Position numbers and translations under genes: made by a program
Source of the DNA: an uncultured Pelagibacteraceae bacterium
GTDB taxonomy: Bacteria; Pseudomonadota; Alphaproteobacteria; Pelagibacterales; Pelagibacteraceae
Direction: 5' to 3'
DNA length: 64,000 bases
NCBI GenBank assembly: GCA_902515095.1
Contig: CABXTC010000004.1
Span: forward strand, 62,001-126,000
Part shown: positions 28,795 to 37,873 of the stretch, in pieces
Layout: every line of letters starts with the position of its first letter
How positions within the stretch are numbered: the first letter of the stretch is position 1
The notes under the pieces: model-generated
The model's input: only the letters and a program-made list of their open reading frames with translations
What the model was told of the DNA's origin: nothing
Database searches by the model: none

Positions 28795-31464
28795 ATGAAA
28801 CCAGGTAAAAAAAATTCATACAATTCATTTACAGATATAAAGATTAATAATAAGGACTTTAAAATTTTTTCTTTGTCTAAAGCTGAGACTAATGGCTTAG
28901 ATGGCATATCAAAGCTACCCAAATCCCTCAAGGTATTACTTGAAAATCTTTTAAGATATGAAGATGACTTGTCAGTTACAAAAAATCAAATTGAAGCAAT
29001 AAAAGATTGGTTAAAAGAAAAAAAATCTAAAACTGAAATAGCATATAGACCTGCAAGAGTTTTACTTCAAGACTACACCGGAATACCTGCGGTAGCAGAT
29101 CTTGCAGCTATGCGAGAAGCTGTTAAAGACAAAAATAAAGATCCAAATACAATTAACCCTCTCTCAGCTGTCGATCTTGTTATTGACCACTCAGTACAAG
29201 TAGACCAATCTGCAAAAGCAGACTCTTTTGACAAAAATGTCGAAATTGAATTTAATAGAAATGGTGAACGATACTCTTTTCTTAAATGGGGACAACAGGC
29301 ATTTAATAACTTTAGAATAGTCCCACCAGGCACAGGAATTTGTCATCAAGTTAATCTTGAATATCTTTCAAAAGTTGTTTGGTCAGCTGAGCACGAAGGT
29401 CAAAATTATTTATTTCCTGACACACTCGTTGGTACAGATAGTCATACAACAATGGTTAATGGTTTGTCTGTTTTAGGATGGGGTGTTGGGGGTATAGAAG
29501 CAGAAGCAGGAATGTTAGGTCAACCTATATCTATGTTAATTCCAGAAGTTATCGGATTTGAGGTAAAAAATAAAATGCCCGAGGGTACCACAGCTACAGA
29601 CTTAGTTTTAACGGTCGTTAAGATGTTAAGAGATAAAGGTGTTGTTGGAAAATTCGTAGAGTTTTATGGTGATGGTTTAAGAAATCTAACTTTAGCTGAT
29701 CGAGCAACAATAGCAAACATGGCTCCAGAGTACGGCGCTACGTGTGGATTTTTTCCAATAGATGATGAGACTTTAAAATATTTAAAATTTTCTGGAAGAG
29801 ATCAGTCCACAGTAAAAATAGTAGAAGAATATGCAAAAGCGCAAGGATTATGGGCGAGTAATGATATTGAATTTACAGATACTTTAACTCTAGATATGTC
29901 AACAATAGTACCTACAATTTCTGGACCAAAGAGACCTCAAGACAAAGTTTTGCTTACTGATGCATCAACAAGCTTTAAAAAAAGTTTTGAAGAGATAACT
30001 AACAAAAAAGATTTCTCACAGGCTAAAGTTCCTAATACTGATTTTGAAATTAAAGATGGATCCATTCTAATTGCAGCAATTACGTCTTGTACAAATACTT
30101 CAAATCCAAATGTTCTTATAGGAGCAGGTTTACTTGCAAAAAAAGCAGTAGAGCTTGGTCTTGATGTAAAACCATGGGTAAAAACTTCATTAGCTCCAGG
30201 GTCTCAAGTAGTTACAGATTATTTAGCAAAAGCTGGATTAAACATTTATTTAGACAAATTAGGATTTAATTTAGTTGGTTATGGTTGCACTACATGCATT
30301 GGAAATTCTGGTCCATTAGCAGACAATATAGTTGAAGCTATGCAAAAAGAGGACATTTATGGTGTTTCAGTTTTATCTGGAAATAGAAATTTTGAGGGAA
30401 GAATCTCTCCTCATATCAAAGCAAATTATTTGGCATCTCCTCCTTTAGTTGTTGCTTATGCTTTGGCAGGACATATGGAATTTGATTTGTATAAAGATTC
30501 TTTTGGTAAAGATAAAAATGGAAATGATGTTTTTATGAAAGATATTTGGCCGACTAATAAAGAAATAGAAGAGACTCTTAAATCATCTTTAAACGCAGAA
30601 ATGTTTGTAAAAAGATATTCAAATGTTTCTGAAGGACCTAAACAATGGCAAGAAATTAAAACAGAAAAAACAAGTATCTATAATTGGGAAGAAAACTCTA
30701 CTTATGTAAAAAAACCTCCTTTTTTTGACAATCTTTCAGATGAACCAGAAGGGTTTAAAGAAATTAAATATGCAAGACCATTATTAATATTAGGTGATAT
30801 GGTTACAACAGATCATATTTCACCAGCTGGAAATATCCAAAAAGAAAGCCCTACAGGCGAGTATTTTATGAAACATCAAATATTACCTAAAGATTATAAT
30901 TCCTATGGGTCAAGAAGGGGTAATCATGAAGTAATGATGAGAGGAACTTTTGCTAACATAAGAATTAGAAATGAAATGGCTCCAGGAACAGAAGGAGGTT
31001 TTACAAAACTTTACCCCGAAGGTAAAGTAATGCCGATTTATGATGCTGTTGAAGAATATAAAAAAAGAGGAACAGATCTAGTTGTTATTGGAGGTAAAGA
31101 GTATGGAACTGGCTCTTCTAGAGATTGGGCTGCTAAAGGAACAAAACTATTGGGAGTAAAAACTGTAATTGCTGAGAGTTTTGAGAGAATTCATAGATCA
31201 AATTTGATTGGCATGGGTATTTTACCGTTACAATTTACAGAAAATATGAATAGAAAAAATCTAGATTTATTGGGATCAGAGTTAATTAGCGTATTAGATA
31301 TTGAAAAAGGGATTAGTCCATCAGATAAAATTAAAGTTGAAATTAGATATTTATCAGGAGATGTTAAAATAATAGAAACTCTTTGCAGAATTGATACAAA
31401 AAATGAGTTGGAGTATTATAAAAATGGTGGAATACTTCAATATGTTTTGAGGAATATGATTTAG
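28795..31464 (+). CDS. acnA: Aconitate hydratase A
   Basis: Interconverts citrate and isocitrate through a [4Fe-4S] cluster. At 889 residues it has all three cluster cysteines: SCTNTSNP (about 434) and GCTTCIGNSGPL (about 499-502). LVGTDSHTTMVNGLGV-like (here GTDSHTTMVNGLSVLGWGVGG) and the C-terminal swivel domain GKEYGTGSSRDWAAKGT are also conserved. AcnA (IRP-like) type rather than AcnB. In the same direction as the YfgM-like/BamB genes, only 2 bp away. Confidence 0.97.
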   Translation: MKPGKKNSYNSFTDIKINNKDFKIFSLSKAETNGLDGISKLPKSLKVLLENLLRYEDDLSVTKNQIEAIKDWLKEKKSKTEIAYRPARVLLQDYTGIPAVADLAAMREAVKDKNKDPNTINPLSAVDLVIDHSVQVDQSAKADSFDKNVEIEFNRNGERYSFLKWGQQAFNNFRIVPPGTGICHQVNLEYLSKVVWSAEHEGQNYLFPDTLVGTDSHTTMVNGLSVLGWGVGGIEAEAGMLGQPISMLIPEVIGFEVKNKMPEGTTATDLVLTVVKMLRDKGVVGKFVEFYGDGLRNLTLADRATIANMAPEYGATCGFFPIDDETLKYLKFSGRDQSTVKIVEEYAKAQGLWASNDIEFTDTLTLDMSTIVPTISGPKRPQDKVLLTDASTSFKKSFEEITNKKDFSQAKVPNTDFEIKDGSILIAAITSCTNTSNPNVLIGAGLLAKKAVELGLDVKPWVKTSLAPGSQVVTDYLAKAGLNIYLDKLGFNLVGYGCTTCIGNSGPLADNIVEAMQKEDIYGVSVLSGNRNFEGRISPHIKANYLASPPLVVAYALAGHMEFDLYKDSFGKDKNGNDVFMKDIWPTNKEIEETLKSSLNAEMFVKRYSNVSEGPKQWQEIKTEKTSIYNWEENSTYVKKPPFFDNLSDEPEGFKEIKYARPLLILGDMVTTDHISPAGNIQKESPTGEYFMKHQILPKDYNSYGSRRGNHEVMMRGTFANIRIRNEMAPGTEGGFTKLYPEGKVMPIYDAVEEYKKRGTDLVVIGGKEYGTGSSRDWAAKGTKLLGVKTVIAESFERIHRSNLIGMGILPLQFTENMNRKNLDLLGSELISVLDIEKGISPSDKIKVEIRYLSGDVKIIETLCRIDTKNELEYYKNGGILQYVLRNMI

Positions 31465-31466
31465 AT

Positions 31467-32111
31467 ATGGATGAAGATATTTCAATAATAAATACAAACA
31501 CGAGAAATGAAAAAATCAAAATTTTTTTTGTACAAAACAAAAAAAAAATATTTGCTTTAATTTCAGCTATTATTATTTCAATTTTAGTATTCTTTGCATT
31601 TGGTGAGTACAAGGGCAACAAAATAAAGAAAATATCTGATACCTACAACTCTGTAGTTATTGATTATTCAGAAAATAATAAAGAAAAAACTGCTGAAAGT
31701 TTAGTTCAATTAGTAAATGAAAAAAATCCAACTTATTCACCCTTATCATTATATTTTATTGTTGATAATAAATTAATCAGCGATAACGATAGGATAAATG
31801 AGTTATTTGATATTATTATCAACGAAATTTCTATGGATAAAGAAATTAAGAACTTAAACATATACAAGAAGGCACTTTATAACGCTGATAATAGCAATGA
31901 GAATGATCTTTTAAATATTCTTAATCCATTGATCAATTCTGAAAGTGTTTGGAATTCACATGCTTTATATCTAATGGCAGAATATTTTTATTCTAAAAAT
32001 GAGAAACAAAAATCTAAAGAATTTTTTAACAAAATAATAGATTTAGAAAATGCTAACCAAGAAATTAAATTAGAGTCTCAAAAAAGACTTAGTAGAGATT
32101 TAAGTGATTAA
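31467..32111 (+). CDS. YfgM-like membrane-anchored tetratricopeptide-like protein
   Basis: A 214-residue protein with one N-terminal TM helix (about 25-45) and a helical periplasmic domain. The position directly ahead of bamB, with overlapping ends, is the arrangement of yfgM-bamB in many proteobacteria. YfgM binds SecYEG and is linked to periplasmic chaperones. Sequence conservation is weak, so the call rests on topology, size and synteny. The C-terminal SHALYLMAEYFYSKNEKQKS looks TPR-like. Confidence 0.7.
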   Translation: MDEDISIINTNTRNEKIKIFFVQNKKKIFALISAIIISILVFFAFGEYKGNKIKKISDTYNSVVIDYSENNKEKTAESLVQLVNEKNPTYSPLSLYFIVDNKLISDNDRINELFDIIINEISMDKEIKNLNIYKKALYNADNSNENDLLNILNPLINSESVWNSHALYLMAEYFYSKNEKQKSKEFFNKIIDLENANQEIKLESQKRLSRDLSD

Positions 32112-33405
32112 GATTTTAAGTTTATTTTTATTTGTATTTTTATTCACAAGTTGTTCTTTTAACAAAAGTTCTAAGTTTTGGACCTCGGAAACTTTGGAAA
32201 AATTAGAAGAAAAAAAATTTGAAAAAATTTTTGATAATCAAAAAGCTCTAGATAAAGAATTTAATACTAATATAAATTTAAATCTAAGCTTAAATTTAAA
32301 AAGAAGTAATCTTTTTAAAGAACTTACAAATAATGAAGGGAGAGTTAAATTCGACGGTTTATTAAAAAAATCATCAAAATATAAGTTTTCAAAGATTAAA
32401 AACTTTTATCAGCACGAACCAGTAATATCTTTTAATAAAAATAATGTTATTTTTTTTGATAATAAAGGCACAGTTTTACAATTCGATGAAAAATCAAAAT
32501 TAATTTGGAAAAAAAACTATTACACTAAATCAGAAAAAAAATTAGATCCAATTTTACAGTTTGCAAATAATAATAAATATTTGGTAGTAGCTGATAATTT
32601 GACAAAATATTATTTGCTGGATTTAAGAAATGGAAATTTAGTTTGGTCTAAAAAAAATCTTGCTCCATTTAACTCACAAATTAAAATTTATAAAGATCGA
32701 TTTTTTATAATTGATTTTACAAATACCTTAAGATGTATCTCATTGAAAAACGGTGAAGAGATATGGAATTTTCAAACAGAAGAATCATTTATAAGATCTC
32801 AAAAAAAATTATCTATGGCAATAGTAGGAGAAGTAATTTATTTTAATAATTCGTTGGGTGATATTAGTGCTATTAATATAAATGATGGTGAATTACTTTG
32901 GCAGTTGCCAACTACCAGTAATATAATTGTAGAGTCAGCTTTCTCACTTGAAACATCTGATATTGTTGCAGACGAAAATAATTTATTTTTTTCAAATAAT
33001 AAGAATCAATTTTTTTCTATTGATATAAAGTCTGGAAATTTTAATTGGATCAATAAAGTTAATTCTAATATCAGACCCACTTTAGTTGGAAATTTTTTAA
33101 TTACAGTTTCTTTAGAGGGTTATTTGATAGTTATAGATAAAATTACAGGTAATATCATTAAAGTTACCGATGTGTTTAATAACTTTAATCCTAAAAAAAG
33201 AGATAAAATTTTCCCAGAAGGATTTGTTGTTGGTCTAAAAAATATCTATTTATCCACCAATACAGGTAGACTATTAGTAATTGATATTAAATCTGGTAAA
33301 ACGATTTCAACATTAAAAGTTGATAATGAAAAAATTTCACGTCCGTTTATTTTAAATAAAAATTTATATCTAGTAAAAGATAACGCAATAATTAAACTAA
33401 ATTAA
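32104..33405 (+). CDS. bamB: BamB-like beta-propeller lipoprotein
   Basis: A lipoprotein signal with lipobox FTSC (Cys17) is followed by repeated PQQ-type blades: GTVLQFDEKSKLIWKK, LVWSKKN, GEEIWNFQTEES, GELLWQLPT, GNFNWINK. The 433 residues fit BamB/YfgL, a component of the outer-membrane protein assembly complex. Translation starts at GTG inside the YfgM-like gene (8-bp overlap). In many relatives der/engA follows bamB, but here a cupin-like gene does. Confidence 0.85.
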   Translation: MIKILSLFLFVFLFTSCSFNKSSKFWTSETLEKLEEKKFEKIFDNQKALDKEFNTNINLNLSLNLKRSNLFKELTNNEGRVKFDGLLKKSSKYKFSKIKNFYQHEPVISFNKNNVIFFDNKGTVLQFDEKSKLIWKKNYYTKSEKKLDPILQFANNNKYLVVADNLTKYYLLDLRNGNLVWSKKNLAPFNSQIKIYKDRFFIIDFTNTLRCISLKNGEEIWNFQTEESFIRSQKKLSMAIVGEVIYFNNSLGDISAININDGELLWQLPTTSNIIVESAFSLETSDIVADENNLFFSNNKNQFFSIDIKSGNFNWINKVNSNIRPTLVGNFLITVSLEGYLIVIDKITGNIIKVTDVFNNFNPKKRDKIFPEGFVVGLKNIYLSTNTGRLLVIDIKSGKTISTLKVDNEKISRPFILNKNLYLVKDNAIIKLN

Positions 33406-33836
33406 TGTTCCTTAAATTATTAGAAAAGTTAGGTAGAAAAAAAGTTGTTTTAGATAGAGGGCCATCACACCCAAGATTTGATCTAGCAAAACCTTGGATG
33501 AATAGATATTACTTAATTTTCAGGCATAGACCTAAATGGTTTCCATTTAACATACTTATTCATGAAATGTTGGCAGATGATCATGGTGACGGCATACATA
33601 ATCATCTTTTTCCATACATTACTATTGTAATAAAAGATGGCTATTGGGAAACAACTAAAAAAGGAAAATTCTGGAGAAGGCCTGGTTATATTGGATTTAG
33701 ATCTGCTAACACTTACCACAGAGTTGATCTAAAGCCCGGAACTAAACCAATGACTATTTTTATTTCTGGTCCATTCGGTTTGAGGAAAGGTCCAAGATCA
33801 GAATATGGTATTGATTTTAAATCAAAAAAAAATTGA
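33405..33836 (+). CDS. Cupin-like metal-binding protein of unknown function
   Basis: A 143-residue soluble protein. HEMLADDHGDGIHNHLF with a later NTYHRVDL gives the His-rich two-motif pattern of cupins, and GYWETTKKGKFWRRPG is the intervening beta region. It resembles uncharacterised phage/bacterial cupins and dioxygenase-like barrels. No substrate can be assigned. It overlaps bamB by one base and touches zapE, so it is translated as part of this operon. Confidence 0.6.
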   Translation: MFLKLLEKLGRKKVVLDRGPSHPRFDLAKPWMNRYYLIFRHRPKWFPFNILIHEMLADDHGDGIHNHLFPYITIVIKDGYWETTKKGKFWRRPGYIGFRSANTYHRVDLKPGTKPMTIFISGPFGLRKGPRSEYGIDFKSKKN

Positions 33837-34894
33837 TGTCTAAAACTTTTGAGGAAAAATTTAGATCATTTTGTAATTTAAAGAATTTAGAAGTTAATAA
33901 AAATCAGATAACAACAATCAAAATACTTGAGGATTTTTATAATAAAAATTTTCATTCATCAATCTTCAGTTTTTTTAAAAAAAAAGATCATAAAAAAGGA
34001 CTTTATCTTCATGGAGGCGTTGGTGTTGGAAAAACAATGATCTTAGATTTTTTTTATGATCTTATCTCTGAAAAAAAATTAAGACTTCACTTTAATGAGT
34101 TTATGTTAAATTTTCATGATTTTGTTCACGAAAACAAAAATAAAGGAGATGAAAATATTATAGATTTATTTGTTAGAGATCTTAAATCAAAAGTTTCGTT
34201 AATTTATTTTGATGAGTTTCAAGTCACCAACATAGTGGATGCTATGATATTGGGTAAATTATTTAATCAGATATTTAGTGCGAATATAAAGATAATCATT
34301 ACTTCAAATATTATGATCTCAGCATTATATAAAGATGGTCTTCAACGAGATCAATTCAAACCATTTATTGAGATTATGAAAAAAAAGACAATCGAACACG
34401 AGCTTGTTATTGAAGACGATTATAGAAAATCAAAAGAAAATAAAAATGATAGATATTTCTACCCATTAAACCAAGAGTCTAATTTTAAAATGAATAAATT
34501 TTTTAGGATTATTTCAAAAGATAGAAAAAAAACAACATTAAGTCTCAATATTAAAGGAAGAGAATTTCTAATCAAAGAATTCTATGACGGAGTTGTTAGA
34601 TTTACGTTTGAGGAATTATGTGAAAAAAATTTAGGCGCTGAAGATTATCTTGAAATAATTAAAGTTTCTAAATTTATAGTTATTAATCAAATACCTAAGT
34701 TTAATGATATAAATTCTAACCAACAACACCGTTTTATAACTTTAATTGATATAATTTATGATAAGAAAATACCAATTGCAGTCACCGCAGAAAAAAATTT
34801 AGATGAGTTGACGTCATCAAAAGTATTAAAAGAACCATTTAAACGTACAATTAGCCGGCTTTATGAACTTACATCTTCAAACTTTAATTTATGA
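33836..34894 (+). CDS. zapE: ZapE/AFG1-family ATPase
   Basis: A P-loop AFG1-type ATPase. LYLHGGVGVGKTMIL (Walker A), LIYFDEFQVTNIVDAMILGKLF (Walker B/sensor) and GREFLIKEFYDGVVRFTFEELC are family landmarks. E. coli ZapE modulates division rings, and the mitochondrial homologue handles respiratory-complex subunits. The track begins at TTG 33833, but the ATG at 33836 gives MSKTFEEK and is preferred (352 residues). The 3' end overlaps the yjbQ-like gene by 4 bp. Confidence 0.9.
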   Translation: MSKTFEEKFRSFCNLKNLEVNKNQITTIKILEDFYNKNFHSSIFSFFKKKDHKKGLYLHGGVGVGKTMILDFFYDLISEKKLRLHFNEFMLNFHDFVHENKNKGDENIIDLFVRDLKSKVSLIYFDEFQVTNIVDAMILGKLFNQIFSANIKIIITSNIMISALYKDGLQRDQFKPFIEIMKKKTIEHELVIEDDYRKSKENKNDRYFYPLNQESNFKMNKFFRIISKDRKKTTLSLNIKGREFLIKEFYDGVVRFTFEELCEKNLGAEDYLEIIKVSKFIVINQIPKFNDINSNQQHRFITLIDIIYDKKIPIAVTAEKNLDELTSSKVLKEPFKRTISRLYELTSSNFNL

Positions 34895-35313
34895 TACAAA
34901 AATTCAATAATTTTAAAATCAATACCAGCGGACAAAAATTATACGAATTTACCGATCAAACCATAAATTGGATAAAAAAGAATAAATTTAAAAATGGTAT
35001 TCTTAACTTAAGTATCCAACACACTAGTGCATCTTTAATAATCCAAGAAAATGCAGATCCTGATGTTCAAATTGACCTAATCAATTATTTTAACAAACTA
35101 GCACCAATGGATAACAAGCTATATATCCATACAACTGAGGGCAAAGACGATATGCCTGCACACATAAAGTCTAGTTTAACTAATAATCAGATTTCTCTTA
35201 GTGTTGAAAATGGAAAATTATTACTTGGAACTTGGCAAGGGATTTATTTATTTGAGCACAGATTAAATCCACAAACAAGAACTATAATTCATCATTTTTT
35301 AGGAGAAGTTTAA
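34891..35313 (+). CDS. YjbQ/UPF0047-family protein
   Basis: A 140-residue compact protein with SIQHTSASLIIQENADPDVQIDL and the C-terminal LLGTWQGIYLFEHR. Both are signatures of UPF0047 (YjbQ), reported to have low thiamine-phosphate-synthase-like activity in some members. Physiological role uncertain. The end overlaps the convergent photolyase gene by 4 bp. Confidence 0.9.
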   Translation: MIQKFNNFKINTSGQKLYEFTDQTINWIKKNKFKNGILNLSIQHTSASLIIQENADPDVQIDLINYFNKLAPMDNKLYIHTTEGKDDMPAHIKSSLTNNQISLSVENGKLLLGTWQGIYLFEHRLNPQTRTIIHHFLGEV

Positions 35314-36731
35314 TTTTTTTTTAAACTCTGAAAAGCTTTTAATGCAGAAGCTCTTGCTTCTTCATGTATCACTATTGGTTTCGGATAATCTTTTCCAACG
35401 ATTGTATTTATTGCTTGTTGATATTTCATTTCCATTTCCCAAGGTTTGTGAATAAATTTTTGTGGAACTTTGCTTATTTCTGGTATCCATTTTTTTACAT
35501 ATTTCCCTTCTTTATCAAATTTTTCACCTTGAAGAATAGGATTAAAAATTCTGAAGTAAGGAGCTGCATCTGCTCCACAACCCGCAACCCACTGCCACTG
35601 AGCTACATTATTTGCTTTATTAAAATCAAGTAAACAATTTCTAAAATGTTTTTCACCCTCGGTCCAATTTATTCTTAAATGTTTCACTAAAAAAGAGCCA
35701 ACTACCATTCTTATTCTGTTATGCATCCAGCCAGTTTCATATAATTCTCTCATCCCAGCATCAACAATTGGATAACCGGTCATTCCTAATTTCCAAGCTT
35801 TCAAAAACTTTTCATTTTTTACCCAAGGAAATTTATCAAATTCTTTTCTGTAATTTCCTTTTAAGAATTCAGGAAAATAATTAATTAAACTATGAGAAAA
35901 CTCACGCCAACCTAATTCATTAATATATTTTCTATAACCAATACCTTTGGATTTGATTTCGTTACATTTTTTCCAAATAGTGCTTACATGTATTTGCCCA
36001 TGTTTTATATATGGAGATAATCTAGATGTACCGTCTATAGAAGGATAATCTCTTGCTGTGCCATATTCTTTAATTTTATCATTAATTAAATTGTTAAGAA
36101 TTTTTTTTGATTCATTTTCTGAGACATTCCAATAATTTTCAAATTTTTTATACCAATTTTTTTTTGGTAAAATACTTTTAGGCTCAACACAATTTTTAAA
36201 AAAAGATATTAGTTTCATTTTTTTTTTAATACTATAATTTTTACTTGGTGGTAAACCCAAATATTTTTGCTCAGCATTTCTCCAGAAAGGGGTAAATACT
36301 TTAAAAGGGGTTCCATCATTTTTAGTAACCTCTTGAAATTCATTAAGTATATTTCCTTTAAAATATTTAAATTCAATTTCATTTTTTAAGAAAACATCTC
36401 TAATTTTTTTTCCTTTTGCAATTACGTCTGGCTCATAGATTTTGTTCCAATATATTGTAACTTCATCTTTTTTTTTTATTTTAGAAAATATATCTACTTC
36501 ATCACCTGCTAATATTTGGAGATTTATTTTGTATTGAGATAATTCTGATTTAAATATTTCTAAAGATTTAAACAACCACCACTTTTGTGCTTCTCTCTTA
36601 TTATCAAAATCAATTTTATTATAAATATATAATGCAATTACATTTTCATGATTTTGTGTGGCATATGAAAGAGCAGGATTGTGATCAATTCTAAAGTCTT
36701 CCCTGATCCAAGCTATTGCATTTTTTGTCAT
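35310..36731 (-). CDS. phrB: Deoxyribodipyrimidine photolyase
   Basis: Light-dependent repair of cyclobutane pyrimidine dimers in DNA, suited to a sunlit surface-ocean organism. The N-terminal alpha/beta antenna domain begins AIAWIREDFRIDHNPAL. The FAD-binding domain shows GTSRLSPYIKHGQI, ELGWREFSHSLI, GYPIVDAGMRELYETGWMHN and WQWVAGCGADAAPYFRIFNP. The track start (36809) overlaps the upstream gene and adds 26 unlike residues. The ATG at 36731, giving MTKNAIAW and 473 residues, is the expected start and lies 7 bp from the upstream gene. Confidence 0.95.
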   Translation of the reverse strand: MTKNAIAWIREDFRIDHNPALSYATQNHENVIALYIYNKIDFDNKREAQKWWLFKSLEIFKSELSQYKINLQILAGDEVDIFSKIKKKDEVTIYWNKIYEPDVIAKGKKIRDVFLKNEIEFKYFKGNILNEFQEVTKNDGTPFKVFTPFWRNAEQKYLGLPPSKNYSIKKKMKLISFFKNCVEPKSILPKKNWYKKFENYWNVSENESKKILNNLINDKIKEYGTARDYPSIDGTSRLSPYIKHGQIHVSTIWKKCNEIKSKGIGYRKYINELGWREFSHSLINYFPEFLKGNYRKEFDKFPWVKNEKFLKAWKLGMTGYPIVDAGMRELYETGWMHNRIRMVVGSFLVKHLRINWTEGEKHFRNCLLDFNKANNVAQWQWVAGCGADAAPYFRIFNPILQGEKFDKEGKYVKKWIPEISKVPQKFIHKPWEMEMKYQQAINTIVGKDYPKPIVIHEEARASALKAFQSLKKN

Positions 36732-36738
36732 ATAAATA

Positions 36739-37872
36739 TTATTTTCTACCTTTAGATAACAGCTGTTTGTAAAATTTAACATCTGCATTTCCTTCGCATC
36801 CAATGACAAGAATATTGGAATCTTCCTTCAAATCTAATAATTTTCTCGCTTTGAGATTGTTAGCTAAACCTATAAGAGCAATTACCCCTGGCGTTGCACA
36901 TTCACTTCCTGTTATTGAAACTTTGCTCAATTTTTTATCTTTTAGCATCGCTGTCATTTTGGCAACATTATTGTCAGTAACAGATACACAATAGTCAGAA
37001 GTTTTCTTTAAAATTTGCCATGGTACAAATGACATTTCATTACATGACATTCCGCCCATGATACTCTCTTTTTTTATTCTTATTTTTTTTAGTTTATTTG
37101 TTTTTATACTCTGAAGTACACAATCAGCTCTGTCAGGTTCAACAACAATTATTTTTGGAATTTTTTTAAAATATTTTGCTACCCCAGCAACCACACCTGC
37201 TGCTAATCCTCCAACACCAGCTTGAACAAATATGTGTGTTATGTAATGATTTGTTTGTTTGGATATTTCTTTTATTATAATGGAGTATCCAGCCATCGTA
37301 AGTTGGGGAATATACTTGTAGTTTTTGGTAGAGACGTCCTGAACAATTTGCCAATTGTTCTTTTTTGAAAGTCTTTTGCATTCTTCTAATGAATTTTCAT
37401 AATTTCCTTTAACTCTTATTACCTCAGCACCAAATTTCTCTATTTCACGAACTCTTGTTTGGCTTACATATTGACTTACAAAAATTTTACACTTTAAGTT
37501 TAATCTTTTTGCCCCCCAGGCAACAGACCTACCATGGTTACCGGCTGTAGCTGATGAAATAACGATATTTTTTTTTCCTTTAGATATTCTCTCTACAGCG
37601 TATGCTCCTCCTAAAGCTTTAAAAGACTTTAAGTGAAATCTCTTAGATTCATCTTTATAAAATATATTGTTAAATTTTAAATTTTTCTTCAATTTATCAA
37701 GTGATAAAAGAGGAGTTACCTTATAATTTTTCCAACTAGATATTGATTTATAGGCATTAGTAATAAATGCAGATGGAAGATGTTTTAAAACATAATTTCT
37801 TTTAAAATTATAATGATTATTTTTTAATAATTTTTGATATTTCCAATTTTTAAGATTTTTTAAGCTTTTCAC
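36739..37872 (-). CDS. PLP-dependent ammonia-lyase, diaminopropionate ammonia-lyase/threonine-dehydratase-like
   Basis: Fold-type II PLP enzyme (377 residues). FHLKSFKALGGAYAV carries the PLP lysine, SSATAGNHGRSVAWGAKRLN is the Asn loop as in YgeX/DpaL, and FVQAGVGGLAAGV is the phosphate-binding glycine loop. The SFKxLGG and AGNHGRSVAW pattern favours DpaL-like over biosynthetic IlvA. It probably eliminates ammonia from a diamino or hydroxy amino acid. It starts at GTG one base after gmaS, so it is part of the amine-nitrogen operon; its link to methylamine use is unknown. Confidence 0.75.
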   Translation of the reverse strand: MKSLKNLKNWKYQKLLKNNHYNFKRNYVLKHLPSAFITNAYKSISSWKNYKVTPLLSLDKLKKNLKFNNIFYKDESKRFHLKSFKALGGAYAVERISKGKKNIVISSATAGNHGRSVAWGAKRLNLKCKIFVSQYVSQTRVREIEKFGAEVIRVKGNYENSLEECKRLSKKNNWQIVQDVSTKNYKYIPQLTMAGYSIIIKEISKQTNHYITHIFVQAGVGGLAAGVVAGVAKYFKKIPKIIVVEPDRADCVLQSIKTNKLKKIRIKKESIMGGMSCNEMSFVPWQILKKTSDYCVSVTDNNVAKMTAMLKDKKLSKVSITGSECATPGVIALIGLANNLKARKLLDLKEDSNILVIGCEGNADVKFYKQLLSKGRK

Positions 37873-37873
37873 T

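Noticed and set aside
36739-36809. Photolyase start at 36809
   Set aside because: It would overlap the upstream ammonia-lyase coding region and add residues unlike photolyase; ATG 36731 gives the conserved N-terminus.
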